From: Tomocerus qinae | Taxonomy: Eukaryota; Arthropoda; Collembola; Entomobryomorpha; Tomoceridae | NCBI GenBank assembly: GCA_020055645.1 | Contig: JAECZT010000013.1 | Location: 124,001 to 188,000 of the forward strand | DNA length: 64,000 nt | Reading direction: 5' to 3' | Shown: positions 47,284-61,570 of the stretch, piece by piece | Position numbering within the stretch: position 1 is the stretch's first letter | How the letters are laid out: the number at the start of each line of letters is the position of its first letter | Notes under the pieces: generated by a model | The model's database searches: none | The model's input: the letters and a program-made list of their open reading frames with translations, nothing else | Told to the model about the DNA's origin: nothing | Translations under genes and position numbers: made by a program

Positions 47284-48396
47284 TGTTAGGGCGGTCATAT
47301 GTTAATTTTCCATAATCTTTAATTTTATATGACTTCTTACTATATTCTATAAGTTTAAGTGTAAGATGTATTTGTAATTGACTTTACTGCAGATGGCCAC
47401 TTCCTATCTTACCTATAAGAGGCCACCTTACTGTAAGAGGCCACCTTATAATGTTTCATGTTGTAAATGCGGAGACCATCTTACAATGTATTATCTCATA
47501 AATGTGGAGACCATCTTACAATGTATTATCTCATAAATGTGGAGACCATCTCATAAATGCGGAGACCATCTCATACATAAGAGTAGTAACGACAAGGAGA
47601 TGACGAAACCCGCCGTGGTCATTTTAACTTTAGCATTGTATTTCAGAAGGCGGTTTATGACTTGTAATATTTGTGTTTTAATATATTCATAAGTTAATAT
47701 TCAGTTGACTCTAATTAGTATGCAGGAAACTTCATTCCTTTCAAGGTACGATACAATGAACTTTATCCATGTAATGTAATGTATTCTATGATGTGTTTCA
47801 TATTCGTGTACTTTCGTGTCCAGACATTATGTTAATTAATGTAAGAAAATTGTTATCTTAATCACCGATGTCAAAAGTTGTACGCTTTTATTGTATGTAC
47901 TTTTTATATAGTTTTTGACCTTTATGTTATAAGAAGTTATACGAAACCAACTCAATTTGTGCACGTTGAACTTTCGACTGACGCCAAGAAACCTCATTAC
48001 GCATTCATGTTCGTCTGAATTCCTTTGTATTTCTTGTATCTTTGTCATGTATTTTCCGGAGTCTATAAATACAACCTCCGACCAATGTATTAGTGTGAGT
48101 CTTAGATAAGTATTTGATTGAACAAGTCAGTCAGGAAACACGCTCTCATTTTACGTCAAATAAACTGAGAACCTGACAACAAATTTTGTATTGTTTCTTT
48201 TGAGTCTTTTTACTTGCATTGCTAATAGTCATCATTCTATTCAGTATTCAGTAATTAGAAGTCATCAATTCATTTCAATTAATTCTAAGCTCGCCAAAGA
48301 CATAGACTTAGCTTTTCACACAACATCAGCCTTTACATTAGAAAAGAATAATTAGATTACTGATATCTTGCCAATTCCTTGTTACAGCCCAAAACA
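47284..48396 (+). repeat. 3' LTR of the BEL/Pao element
   Basis: A 1,113-bp direct repeat of 40810-41923 with the same termini, U3 repeats, TATA box (48064-48071) and AATAAA (48159-48164). It is followed directly by ATCCC (48397-48401), the right target-site duplication, and then satellite. Confidence 0.95.
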
Positions 48397-48429
48397 ATCC
48401 CCATGCTAAGTCCTATGTTAAATCATATT

Positions 48430-48890
48430 GCTAAATCACCTTGCTAACTCCTATGCAAAATCCCTTTGCTATGTCCCATGTTAAATCCTAATGCTAAGTC
48501 ACTTTGTAAATCCCCATGCTAAGTCCCATGCTAAATCTCCATGCTAAGTCGCATGTTAAATCCTCATGCTAAGTCCCACGCTAAATCCCCATATTTAGTC
48601 CCATGTTAAATCCCCATGCTAAGTCCTATGTTAAATTAAAATGCTAAATCACCTTGCTAACTCCTATGCAAAATCCCTTTGCTATGTCCCATGTTAAATC
48701 CTAATGCTAAGTCACTTTGTAAATCCCCATGCTAAGTCCCATGCTAAATCTCCATGCTAAGTCGCATGTTAAATCCTCATGCTAAGTCCCACGCTAAATC
48801 CCCATATTTAGTCCCATGTTAAATCCCCATGCTAAGTCCTATGTTAAATTAAAATGCTAAATCACCTTGCTAACTCCTATGCAAAATCCC
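48430..48890 (+). repeat. 213-bp tandem duplication beside the BEL/Pao element
   Basis: The ATGTCCCATG landmark at 48471 recurs at 48684, with the same run of variants (CACTTTGTAAATCC, then CATATTTAGTCC) around each. This gives a 213-bp period for about two copies. Confidence 0.8.
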
Positions 48891-51800
48891 TTTCTTAAGT
48901 CCCGTGTTAAATCTCTATGCCAAGTCACATGCTAAATCTCCATGCTATATCCCATGCTAAATCCTGATGCTTAGTCCTATGTTAAATCCCTATGCTAAGT
49001 CCCATGCTAAATCCCCATGCTAAGTCGCATGTTAAATCACCATGCTAAGTCCCATTTTAAATCTCTATGCTAAGTCCCATGCTAAATCGCCTCGCTAAGT
49101 CCAAGGCAAAATCCCAATGCTAAGTTTCATGCTAAATCCCCCTGCTAAGCCCCATGCTAAATCCCCATGCTAAGTCCCATGTTTAATACCCATGCTATAT
49201 CCCGTTGCGAAGTCCCATGCAAAATCCCAATGCTAAGTCCCATACTAAATCCCCATGCTAAATCCTATGTTAAATCCCCATGCTAAGTCCCACGCTAAAT
49301 CCCCATACTTAGTCCCATGTTAAATCCCCATGCTAAGTCCTATGTTAAATCATAATGCTAAATCACCTTGCTAACTCCTATGCAAAATCCCTTTGCTACG
49401 TCACATGTTAAATCCCCATACTAAGTCCCGTGTTAAATCTCCATGCCAAGTCCCATGCTAAATCTCCATACTTAGTCCCATGTTAAATCCCCATGCTAAG
49501 TCCTATGTTAAATCATATTGCTAAATCACCTTGCTAACTCCTATGCAAAATCCCTTTGCTATGTCCCATGTTAAATCCTAATGCTAAGTCACTTTGTAAA
49601 TCCCCATGCGAAGTCCCATGCTAAATCTTCATGCTAAGTCGCATGTTAAATCCTCATGCTAAGTCCCATTTTAAATCCCCATGCTAAGTCCCACGCTAAA
49701 TCCCCATATTTAGTCCCATGTTAAATCCCCATGCTAAGTCCTATGTTAAATTAAAATGCTAAATCACCTTGCTAACTCCTATGCAAAATCCCTTTGTTAA
49801 GTCCCGTGTTAAATCTCTATGCCAAGTCACATGCTAAATCTCCATGCTATATCCCATGCTAAATCCTGATGCTTAGTCCTATGTTAAATCCCTATGCTAA
49901 GTCCCATGCTAAATCCCCATGCTAAGTCGCATGTTAAATCCCCATGCTAAGTCCCATTTTAAATCTCTATGCTAAGTCCCATGCTAAATCGCCTCGCTAA
50001 GTCCAAGGCAAAATCCAAATGCTAAGTTTCATGCTAAATCCCCCTGCTAAACCCCATGCTAAATCCCCATGCTAAGTCCCATGTTTAATACCCATGCTAT
50101 ATCCCGTTGCGAAGTCCCATGCAAAATCCCAATGCTAAGTCCCATACTAAATCCCCATGCTAAATCCTATGTTAAATCCCCATGCTAAGTCCCACGCTAA
50201 ATCCCCATACTTAGTCCCATGTTAAATCCCCATGCTAAGTCCTATGTTAAATCATAATGCTAAATCACCTTGCTAACTCCTATGCAAAATCCCTTTGCTA
50301 CGTCACATGTTAAATCCCCATACTAAGTCCCGTGTTAAATCTCCATGCCAAGTCCCATGCTAAATCTCCATACTTAGTCCCATGCTAAATCCCCATGCTA
50401 AGTCCTATTTTAAATACCCATGCTAAATCCCGTTGCGAAGTCCCATGTAAAATCCCCATTCTAAGTCACATGTTAAATCCCCGTGCTAAGTTCCATGTTC
50501 AATCCCCATGTTAAGTCCCATGTTGAATCCTTATGCTAAGTCCCATGTTAAATCCCCATGCTAAGTCCCATGTTATATCTCAATGCTAAGTCCCATGTTA
50601 AATCCCATGCAAAATCAACATGCTAAGTCCCATGCTAAATCTCCATACTTAGTTCCATGTTAAATCCCCATGCTAAGTCCTATGTTAAATCATATTGCTA
50701 AATCACCTTGCTTACTCCTATGCAAAATCCCTTTGCTATGTCACATGCTAAATCCCCATGCTAAGTCCTATTTTAAATACCCATGCTAAATCCCGTTGCG
50801 AAGTCCCATGTAAAATCCCCATTCTAAGTCACATGTTAAATCCCCGTTTTAAGTTCCATGTTCAATCCCCATGTTAAGTCCCATGTTGAATCCCCATGCT
50901 AAGTCCCATGTTAAATCCCCATGCTAAGTCCCATGTTATATTTCAATGCTAAGTCCCATGTTAAATCCCATGCAAAATCAATATGCTAAGTCCCATGTTA
51001 AATCCCAATGCCAAGTCCAATGTTAAGTCGCCATGTTAAGTTCCATGGAAAATCCCCAAGATTAGTCCCATGCCAAATCCCCATGCTAAGTCCCATGATA
51101 AATCCCCATGCTAAATCCTATGTTAAATCCCCATGCTAAGTCCCACGCTAAATCCCCATACTTAGTCCCATGTTAAATCCCCATGCTAAGTCCTATGTAA
51201 AATTAAAATGCTAAATCACCTTGCTAACTCCTATGCAAAATCCCTTTGTTAAGTCCCGTGTTAAATCTCCATGCCAAGTCCCATGCTAAATCTCCATGCT
51301 ATATCCCATGCTAAATCCTGATGCTTAGTCCCATGTTAAAGCCCCATGCTAAGTCCCATGTTAAATCTCTATGCTAAGTCCCATGCTAAATCCCCATGCT
51401 AAATCGCATGTTAAATCCCCATGCTAAGTCCCATTTTAAATCTCTATGCTAAGTCCCATGTTAAATCCCCATGCTAAGTCCCATGTTATATCCATATGCT
51501 AAGTCCCATGCTAAATCGCCTCGCTAAGTCCAAGGTAAAATCCCAATGCTAAGTTTCATGCTAAATCCCCCTGCTTAGCCCCATGCTAAATCCCCATGCT
51601 AAGTCCCATGTTTAATACCCATGCTAAATCCCGTTGCGAAGTCCCATGCAAAATCCCCATGCTAAGTACCATACTAAATCCCCATGCTAAATCCTATGTT
51701 AAATCCCTATGCTAAGTCCCACGCTAAATCCCCATACTTAGTCCCATGTTAAATCCCCATGCTAAGTCCTATGTTAAATCATAATGCTAAATCACCTTGC

Positions 51801-52026
51801 TAACTCCTATGCAAAATCCCTTTGCTACGTCACATGTTAAATCCCCATACTAAGTCCCGTGTTAAATCTCCATGCCAAGTCCCATGCTAAATCTCCATAC
51901 TTAGTCACATGTTAAATCCCCGTGCTAAGTTCCATGTTCAATCCCCATGTTAAGTCCCATGTTGAATCCCCATGCTAAGTCCCATGTTAAATCCCCATGC
52001 TAAGTCCCATGTTATATCCCAATGCT

Positions 52027-53674
52027 AAGTATCATGGTAAATCGCCATGATTACTCCCATCCTAACTCCCGTGCTAAGTCCCATGTTAAATCCTAATGCT
52101 AAATCACATTGTAAATCCCCATGCTAAGTCCTATGCTAAATCTCCATGCTAAGTCGCATGTTAAATCCTCATGTTAAGTCCCATTTTAAATCCCCATGCT
52201 AAGTCCCATGTTAAATCCTTATGCTAAGTCCCATGTTAAATCCCCATGCTAAGTCCCATGTTATATCTCAATGCTAAGTCCCATGTTAAATCCCATGCAA
52301 AATCAACATGCTAAGTCCCATGCTAAATCTCCATACTTAGTTCCATGTTAAATCCCCATGCTAAGTCCTATGTTAAATCATATTGCTAAATCACCTTGCT
52401 AACTCCTATGCAAAATCCCTTTGCTATGTCACATGCTAAATCCCCATGCTAAGTCCTATTTTAAATACCCACGCTAAATCCCCATACTTAATCATATGTT
52501 AAATTATTATGCTAAGTCCTATGTTAAATCATAATCCTAAATCACCTTGCTAACTCCTATGCAAAATCCCCATGCTAAGTCCCATGTTAAATCCCCATGC
52601 TAAGTCCCATGTTATATCCCAATGCTAAGTATCATGGTAAATCGCCATGTTTACTCCCATCCTAACTCCCGTGCTAAGTCCCATGTTAAATCCTAATGCT
52701 AAGTCACATTGTAAATCCCCATTCTAAGTCCCATGCTAAATCTCCATGCTAAGTCGCATGTTAAATCCTCATGCTAAGTCCCATTTTAAATCCCCATGCT
52801 AAGTCCCATGTTAAATCCTTATGCTAAGTCCCATGTTAAATCCCCATGCTAAGTATCATGGTAAATCGCCATGATTACTCCCATCCTAACTCCCGTGCTA
52901 AGTCCCATGTTAAATCCTAATGCTAAATCACATTGTAAATCCCCATGCTAAGTCCTATGCTAAATCTCCATGCTAAGTCGCATGTTAAATCCTCATGTTA
53001 AGTCCCATTTTAAATCCCCATGCTAAGTCCCATGTTAAATCCTTATGCTAAGTCCCATGTTAAATCCCCATGCTAAGTCCCATGTTATATCTCAATGCTA
53101 AGTCCCATGTTAAATCCCATGCAAAATCAACATGCTAAGTCCCATGCTAAATCTCCATACTTAGTTCCATGTTAAATCCCCATGCTAAGTCCTATGTTAA
53201 ATCATATTGCTAAATCACCTTGCTAACTCCTATGCAAAATCCCTTTGCTATGTCACATGCTAAATCCCCATGCTAAGTCCTATTTTAAATACCCACGCTA
53301 AATCCCCATACTTAATCATATGTTAAATTATTATGCTAAGTCCTATGTTAAATCATAATCCTAAATCACCTTGCTAACTCCTATGCAAAATCCCCATGCT
53401 AAGTCCCATGTTGAATCCCCATGCTAAGTCCCATGTTATATCCCAATGCTAAGTATCATGGTAAATCGCCATGTTTACTCCCATCCTAACTCCCGTGCTA
53501 AGTCCCATGTTAAATCCTAATGCTAAGTCACATTGTAAATCCCCATGCTAAGTCCCATGCTAAATCTCCATGCTAAGTCGCATGTTAAATCCTCATGCTA
53601 AGTCCCATTTTAAATCCCCATGCTAAGTCCCATGTTAAATCCTTATGCTAAGTCCCATGTTAAATCCCCATGCT
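52027..53674 (+). repeat. 824-bp tandem duplication
   Basis: Bases 52027-52850 and 52851-53674 align at offset 824 (checkpoints 52261/53085 and 52621/53445). Each half starts at AAGTATCATGG followed by the GCCATGATTAC variant. The homologous block at 56601-57425 has a single copy, so the duplication post-dates the 4,574-bp-spaced block duplication. Confidence 0.85.
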
Positions 53675-56600
53675 AAGTCCCATGTTATATCTCAATGCTA
53701 AGTCCCATGTTAAAGCCCATGCAAAATCAATATGCTAAGTCCCATGTTAAATCCCAATGCCAAGTCCAATGTTAAGTCGCCATGTTAAGTTCCATGGAAA
53801 ATCCCCAAGATTAGTCCCATGCCAAATCCCCATGCTAAGTCCCATGCTAAATCCCCATGCTAAATGCTATGTTAAATCCCCATGCTAAGTCCCACGCTAA
53901 ATCTCCATACTTAGTCCCATGTAAAATCCCCATGCTAAGTCCTATGTTAAATTAAAATGCTAAATCACCTTGCTAACTCCTATGCAAAATCCCGATGCTA
54001 AGTCCCATGTTAAATCCCCATGCTAATTATCATGGTAAATCGCCATGCTAACTCCCATCCTAACTCCCGCGCTAAGTCCCATGTTAAATCCCCATGCTAA
54101 GTCACATGTTAAATCCCCATGCTAAGTCCCATGCTAAATCATTATGCTAAGTCCCATGTTAAGTCCCGCTGCTAAGTTCCATGTTCAATCCCCATGTTAA
54201 GTCCCATGTTGAATCCCCATGCTAAGTCCCATGTTAAATCCCCATGCTAAGTCCCATGTTATATCCCAATGCTAAGTATCATGGTAAATCGCCATGTTTA
54301 CTCCCATCCTAACTCCCGTGCTAAGTCCCATGTTAAATCCTAATGCTAAATCCTATGTTAAATCCCCATGCCAAGTCCCATGCTAAATCTCCATGCTATA
54401 TCCCATGCTAAATCCTGATGCTTAGTCCCATGTTAAAGCCCCATGCTAAGTCCCATGTTAAATCCCTATGCTAAGTCCCATGCCAAATCCCCATGCTAAG
54501 TCGCATGTTAAATCCCCATGCTAAGTCCCATTTTAAATCTCTATGCTAAGTCCCATGTTAAATCCCCATGCTAAGTCCCATGTTATATCCATATGCTAAG
54601 TCCCATGCTAAATCGCCTCGCTAAGTCCAAGGCAAAATCCCAATGCTAAGTTTCATGCTAAATCCCCCTGGTAAGCCCCATGCTAAATCCCCATGCTAAG
54701 TCCCATGTTTAATACCCATGCTAAATCCCGTTGCGAAGTCCCATGCAAAATCCCCATGCTAAGTCCCATACTAAATCCCCATGCTAAATCCTATGTTAAA
54801 TCCCCATGCTAAGTCCCACGCTAAATCCCCATACTTAGTCCCATGTTAAATCCCCATGCTAAGTCCTATGTTAAATCATAATGCTAAATCACCTTGCTAA
54901 CTCCTATGCAAAATCCCTTTGCTACGTCACATGTCAAATCCCCATACTAAGTCCCGTGTTAAATCTCCATGCCAAGTCCCATGCTAAATCTCCATACTTA
55001 GTCCCATGTTAAATCCCCATGCTAAGTCCTATGTTAAATCATATTGCTAAATCACCTTGCTAACTCCTATGCAAAATCCCTTTGCTATGTCACATGCTAA
55101 ATCCCCATGCTAAGTCCTATTTTAAATACCCATGCTAAATCCCGTTGCGAAGTCCCATGTAAAATCCCCATTCTAAGTCACATGTTAAATCCCCGTGCTA
55201 AGTTCCATGTTCAATCCCCATGTTAAGTCCCATGTTGAATCCCCATGCTAAGTCCCATGTTAAATCTCCATGCTAAGTCCCATGTTATATCCCAATGCTA
55301 AGTATCATGGTAAATCGCCATGGTTACTCCCATCCTAACTCCCGTGCTAAGTCCCATGTTAAATCCTAATGCTAAATCACATTGTAAATCCCCATGCTAA
55401 GTCCTATGCTAAATCTCCATGCTAAGTCGCATGTTAAATCCTCATGCTAGGTCCCATTTTAAATCCCCATTCTAAGTCCCATGTTAAATCCTTATGCTAA
55501 GTCCCATGTTATATCTCAATGCTAAGTCCCATGTTAAATCCCATGCAAATTCAACATGCTAAGTCCCATGTTAAATACCAATGCCAAGTCCAATGTTAAG
55601 TCGCCATGTTAAGTTCCATGGAAAATCCCCAAGATTAGTCCCATGCCAAATCCCCATGCTAAGTCCCATGCTAAATCCCCATGCTAAATCCCACGCTAAA
55701 TCCCCATACTTAGTTCCATGGTAAATCCCCATGCTAAGTCCTATGTTAAATTAAAATGCTAAATCACCTTGCTAACTCCTATGCAAAATCCCTTTGTTAA
55801 GTCCCGTGTTAAATCTCTATGCCAAGTCCCATGCTAAATCTCCATGCTATATCCCATGCTAAATCTCCATGCTATATCCCATGCTAAATCCTGATGCTTA
55901 GTCCCATGTTAAAGCCCCATGCTAAGTCCCATGTTAAATCCCTATGCTAAGTCCCATGCTAAATCCCCATGCTAAGTCGCATGTTAAATCCCCATGCTGA
56001 GTCCCATTTTTAAATCTCAATGCTAAGTCCCATGTTAAATCCCCATGCTAAGTCCCATGTTATATCCATATGCTAAGTCCCATGCTAAATCGCCTCGCTA
56101 AGTCCAAGGTAAAATCCCAATGCTAAGTTTCATGCTAAATCCCCCTGCTAAGCCCCATGCTAAATCCCCATGCTAAGTCCCATGTTTAATACCCATGCTA
56201 AATCCCGTTGCGAAGTCCCATGCAAAATCCCCATGCTAAGTACCATACTAAATCCCCATGCTAAATCCTATGTTAAATCCCTATGCTAAGTCCCACGCTA
56301 AATCCCCATACTTAGTCCCATGTTAAATCCCCATGCTAAGTCCTATGTTAAATCATAATGCTAAATCACCTTGCTAACTCCTATGCAAAATCCCTTTGCT
56401 ACGTCACATGTTAAATCCCCATACTAAGTCCCGTGTTAAATCTCCATGCCAAGTCCCATGCTAAATCTCCATACTTAGTCACATGTTAAATCCCCGTGCT
56501 AAGTTCCATGTTCAATCCCCATGTTAAGTCCCATGTTGAATCCCCATGCTAAGTCCCATGTTAAATCCCCATGCTAAGTCCCATGTTATATCCCAATGCT

Positions 56601-58389
56601 AAGTATCATGGTAAATCCCCATGATTACTCCCATCCTAACTCCCGTGCTAAGTCCCATGTTAAATCCTAATGCTAAATCACATTGTAAATCCCCATGCTA
56701 AGTCCTATGCTAAATCTCCATGCTAAGTCGCATGTTAAATCCTCATGTTAAGTCCCATTTTAAATCCCCATGCTAAGTCCCATGTTAAATCCTTATGCTA
56801 AGTCCCATGTTAAATCCCCATGCTAAGTCCCATGTTATATCTCAATGCTAAGTCCCATGTTAAATCCCATGCAAAATCAACATGCTAAGTCCCATGCTAA
56901 ATCTCCATACTTAGTTCCATGTTAAATCCCCATGCTAAGTCCTATGTTAAATCATATTGCTAAATCACCTTGCTAACTCCTATGCAAAATCCCTTTGCTA
57001 TGTCACATGCTAAATCCCCATGCTAAGTCCTATTTTAAATACCCACGCTAAATCCCCATACTTAATCATATGTTAAATTATTATGCTAAGTCCTATGTTA
57101 AATCATAATCCTAAATCACCTTGCTAACTCCTATGCAAAATCCCCATGCTAAGTCCCATGTTAAATCCCCATGCTAAGTCCCATGTTATATCCCAATGCT
57201 AAGTATCATGGTAAATCGCCATGTTTACTCCCATCCTAACTCCCGTGCTAAGTCCCATGTTAAATCCTAATGCTAAGTCACATTGTAAATCCCCATGCTA
57301 AGTCCCATGCTAAATCTCCAAGCTTAGTCGCATGTTAAATCCTCATGCTAAGTCCCATTTTAAATCCCCATGCTAAGTCCCATGTTAAATCCTTATGCTA
57401 AGTCCCATGTTAAATCCCCATGCTAAGTCCCATGTTATATCTCAATGCTAAGTCCCATGTTAAAGCCCATGCAAAATCAATATGCTAAGTCCCATGTTAA
57501 ATCCCAATGCCAAGTCCAATGTTAAGTCGCCATGTTAAGTTCCATGGAAAATCCCCAAGATTAGTCCCATGCCAAATCCCCATGCTAAGTCCCATGCTAA
57601 ATCCCCATGCTAAATGCTATGTTAAATCCCCATGCTAAGTCCCACGCTAAATCTCCATACTTAGTCCCATGTAAAATCCCCATGCTAAGTCCTATGTTAA
57701 ATTAAAATGCTAAATCACCTTGCTAACTCCTATGCAAAATCCCGATGCTAAGTCCCATGTTAAATCCCCATGCTAATTATCATGGTAAATCGCCATGCTA
57801 ACTCCCATCCTAACTCTCGCGCTAAGTCCCATGTTAAATCCCCATGCTAAGTCACATGTTAAATCCCCATGCTAAGTCCCATGCTAAATCATTATGCTAA
57901 GTCCCATGTTAAGTCCCGCTGATAAGTTCCATGTTCAATCCCCATGTTAAGTCCCATGTTGAATCCCCATGCTAAGTCCCATGTTAAATCCCCATGCTAA
58001 GTCCCATGTTATATCCCAATGCTAAGTATCATGGTAAATCGCCATGTTTACTCCCATCCTAACTCCCGTGCTAAGTCCCATGTTAAATCCTAATGCTAAA
58101 TCCTATGTTAAATCCCCATGCCAAGTCCCATGCTAAATCTCCATGCTATATCCCATGCTAAATCCTGATGCTTAGTCCCATGTTAAAGCCCCATGCTAAG
58201 TCCCATGTTAAATCCCTATGCTAAGTCCCATGCCAAATCCCCATGCTAAGTCGCATGTTAAATCCCCATGCTAAGTCCCATTTTAAATCTCTATGCTAAG
58301 TCCCATGTTAAATCCCCATGCTAAGTCCCATGTTATATCCATATGCTAAGTCCCATGCTAAATCGCCTCGCTAAGTCCAAGGCAAAATC

Positions 58390-61300
58390 CCAATGCTAAG
58401 TCCCATACTAAATCCCCATGCTAAATCCTATGTTAAATCCCCATGCTAAGTCCCACGCTAAATCCCCATACTTAGTCCCATGTTAAATCCCCATGCTAAG
58501 TCCTATGTTAAATCATAATGCTAAATCACCTTGCTAACTCCTATGCAAAATCCCTTTGCTACGTCACATGTTAAATCCCCATACTAAGTCCCGTGTTAAA
58601 TCTCCATGCCAAGTCCCATGCTAAATCTCCATACTTAGTCCCATGTTAAATCCCCATGCTAAGTCCTATGTTAAATCATATTGCTAAATCACCTTGCTAA
58701 CTCCTATGCAAAATCCCTTTGCTATGTCACATGCTAAATCCCCATGGTAAGTCCTATTTTAAATACCCATGCTAAATCCCGTTGCGAAGTCCCATGTAAA
58801 ATCCCCATTCTAAGTCACATGTTAAATCCCCGTGCTAGGTTCCATGTTCAATCCCCATGTTAAGTCCCATGTTGAATCCCCATGCTAAGTCCCATGTTAA
58901 ATCTCCATGCTAAGTCCCATGTTATATCCCAATGCTAAGTATCATGGTAAATCGCCATGGTTACTCCCATCCTAACTCCCGTGCTAAGTCCCATGTTAAA
59001 TCCTAATGCTAAATCACATTGTAAATCCCCATGCTAAGTCCAATGCTAAATCTCCATGCTAAGTCGCATGTTAAATCCTCATGCTAAGTCCCATTTTAAA
59101 TCCCCATTCTAAGTCCCATGTTAAATCCTTATGCTAAGTCCCATGTTAAATCCCCATGCTAAGTCCCATGTTATATCTCAATGCTAAGTCCTATGTTAAA
59201 TCCCATGCAAATTCAACATGCTAAGTCCCATGTTAAATCCCAATGCCAAGTCCAATGTTAAGTCGCCATGTTAAGTTCCATGGAAAATCCCCAAGATTAG
59301 TCCCATGCCAAATCCCCATGCTAAGTCCCATGCTAAATCCCCATGCTAAATCCCACGCTAAATCCCCATACTTAGTTCCATGGTAAATCCCCATGCTAAG
59401 TCCTATGTTAAATTAAAATGCTAAATCACCTTGCTAACTCCTATGCAAAATCCCTTTGTTAAGTCCCGTGTTAAATCTCTATGCCAAGTCCGATGCTAAA
59501 TCTCCATGCTATATCCCATGCTAAATCTCCATGCTATATCCCATGCTAAATCCTGATGCTTAGTCCCTTGTTAAAGCCCCATGCTAAGTCCCATGTTAAA
59601 TCCCTATGCTAAGTCCCATGCCAAATCCCCATGCTAAGTCGAATGTTAAATCCCCATGCTAAGTCCCATTTTAAATCTCTATGCTAAGTCCCATGTTAAA
59701 TCCCCATGCTAAGTCCCATGTTATATCCATATGCTAAGTCCCATGCTAAATCGCCTCGCTAAGTCCAAGGTAAAATCCCAATGCTAAGTTTCATGCTAAA
59801 TCCCCCTGCTAAGCCCCATGCTAAATCCCCATGCTAAGTCCCATGTTTAATACCCATGCTAAATCCCGTTGCGAAGTCCCATGCAAAATCCCCATGCTAA
59901 GTCCCATACTAAATCCCCATTCTAAATCCTATGTTAAATCCCCATGCTAAGTCCCACGCTAAATCCCCATACTTAGTCCCATGTTAAATCCCCATGCTAA
60001 GTCCTATATTAAATCATAATGCTAAATCACCTTGCTAACTCCTATGCAAAATCCCTTTGTTAAGTCCCGTATTAAATCTCTATACTAAGTCCCGTGTTAA
60101 ATCTCCATGCCAAGTCCCATGCTAAATCTCCATACTTAGTCCCATGTTAAATCCCCTTGCTAAGTCCTATGTTAAATCATATTGCTAAATCACCTTGCTA
60201 ACTCCTATGCAAAATCCCTTTGCTATGTCACATGCTAAATCCCCATGCTAAGTCCTATTTTAAATACCCATGCTAAATCCCGTTGCGAAGTCCCATGTAA
60301 AATCCCCATTCTAAGTCACATGTTAAATCCCCGTGCTAAGTTCCATGTTCAATCCCCATGTTAAGTCCCATGTTGAATCCCCATGCTAAGTCCCATGTTA
60401 AATCTCCATGCTAAGTCCCATGTTATATCCCAATGCTAAGTATCATGGTAAATCGCCATGGTTACTCCCATCCTAACTCCCGTGCTAAGTCCCATGTTAA
60501 ATCCTAATGCTAAATCACATTGTAAATCCCCATGCTAAGTCCTATGCTAAATCTCCATGCTAAGTCGCATGTTAAATCCTCATGCTAAGTCCCATTTTAA
60601 ATCCCCATTCTAAGTCCCATGTTAAATCCTTATGCTAAGTCCCATGTTAAATCCCCATGCTAAGTCCCATGTTATATCTCAATGCTAAGTCCCATGTTAA
60701 ATCCCATGCAAAATCAACATGCTAAGTCCCATGTTAAATCCCAATGCCAAGTCCAATGTTAAGTCGCCATGTTAAGTTCCATGGAAAATCCCCAAGATTA
60801 GTCCCATGCCAAATCCCCATGCTAAGTCCCATGCTAAATCCCCATGCTAAATCCCACGCTTAATCCCCATACTTAGTTCCATGGTAAATCCCCATGCTAA
60901 GTCCTATGTTAAATTAAAATGCTAAATCACCTTGCTAACTCCTATGCAAAATCCCTTTGTTAAGTCCCGTGTTAAATCTCTATGCCAAGTCCCATGCTAA
61001 ATCTCCATGCTATATCCCATGCTAAATCTCCATGCTATATCCCATGCTAAATCCTGATGCTTAGTCCCATGTTAAAGCCCCATGCTAAGTCCCATGTTAA
61101 ATCCCTATGCTAAGTCCCATGCTAAATCCCCATGCTAAGTCGCATGTTAAATCCCCATGCTAAGTCCCATTTTAAATCTCTATGCTAAGTCCAATGTTAA
61201 ATCGCCATGCTAAGTCCCATGTTATATCCATATGCTAAGTCCCATGCTAAATCGCCTCGCTAAGTCCAAGGTAAAATCCCAATGCTAAGTTTCATGCTAA

Positions 61301-61570
61301 ATCCCCCTGCTAAGCCCCATGCTAAATCCCCATGCTAAGTCCCATGTTTAATACCCATGCTAAATCCCGTTGCGAAGTCCCATGCAAAATCCCCATGCTA
61401 AGTCCCATACTAAATCCCCATGCTAAATCCTATGTTAAATCCCCATGCTAAGTCCCACGCTAAATCCCCATACTTAGTCCCATGTTAAATCCCCATGCTA
61501 AGTCCTATATTAAATCATAATGCTAAATCACTTTGCTAACTCCTATGCAAAATCCCTTTGTTAAGTCCCG
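58390..61570 (+). repeat. 1,501-bp higher-order tandem repeat
   Basis: Two adjacent copies are spaced 1,501 bp apart: checkpoints 58441/59942, 58621/60122, 58801/60302, 59281/60782 and 59880/61381. A rare AGTCCTATATT variant is shared at 60000 and 61501. The repeat ends in a truncated third unit at about 61590. Confidence 0.85.

Larger units (their letters stand above)
40810..48396 (+). mobile_element. Complete BEL/Pao LTR retrotransposon
   Basis: A 7,587-bp element has two direct LTRs (1,114 and 1,113 bp), a tRNA-Tyr primer-binding site, one gag-pol frame and 5-bp target duplications. The domain order gag, zinc knuckles, protease, reverse transcriptase, RNase H, integrase, DUF5641-like tail is that of BEL/Pao. 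By eye the LTRs differ by one indel (the left LTR has one extra G near 40841) and two substitutions (41004/47477 and one near 41088/47561), so the insertion is recent. No env-like ORF follows, because the stop is 47 bases from the 3' LTR. It sits in the satellite in the same direction as the repeat units. All structural parts look present, so autonomy is plausible but unproven. Confidence 0.97.
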
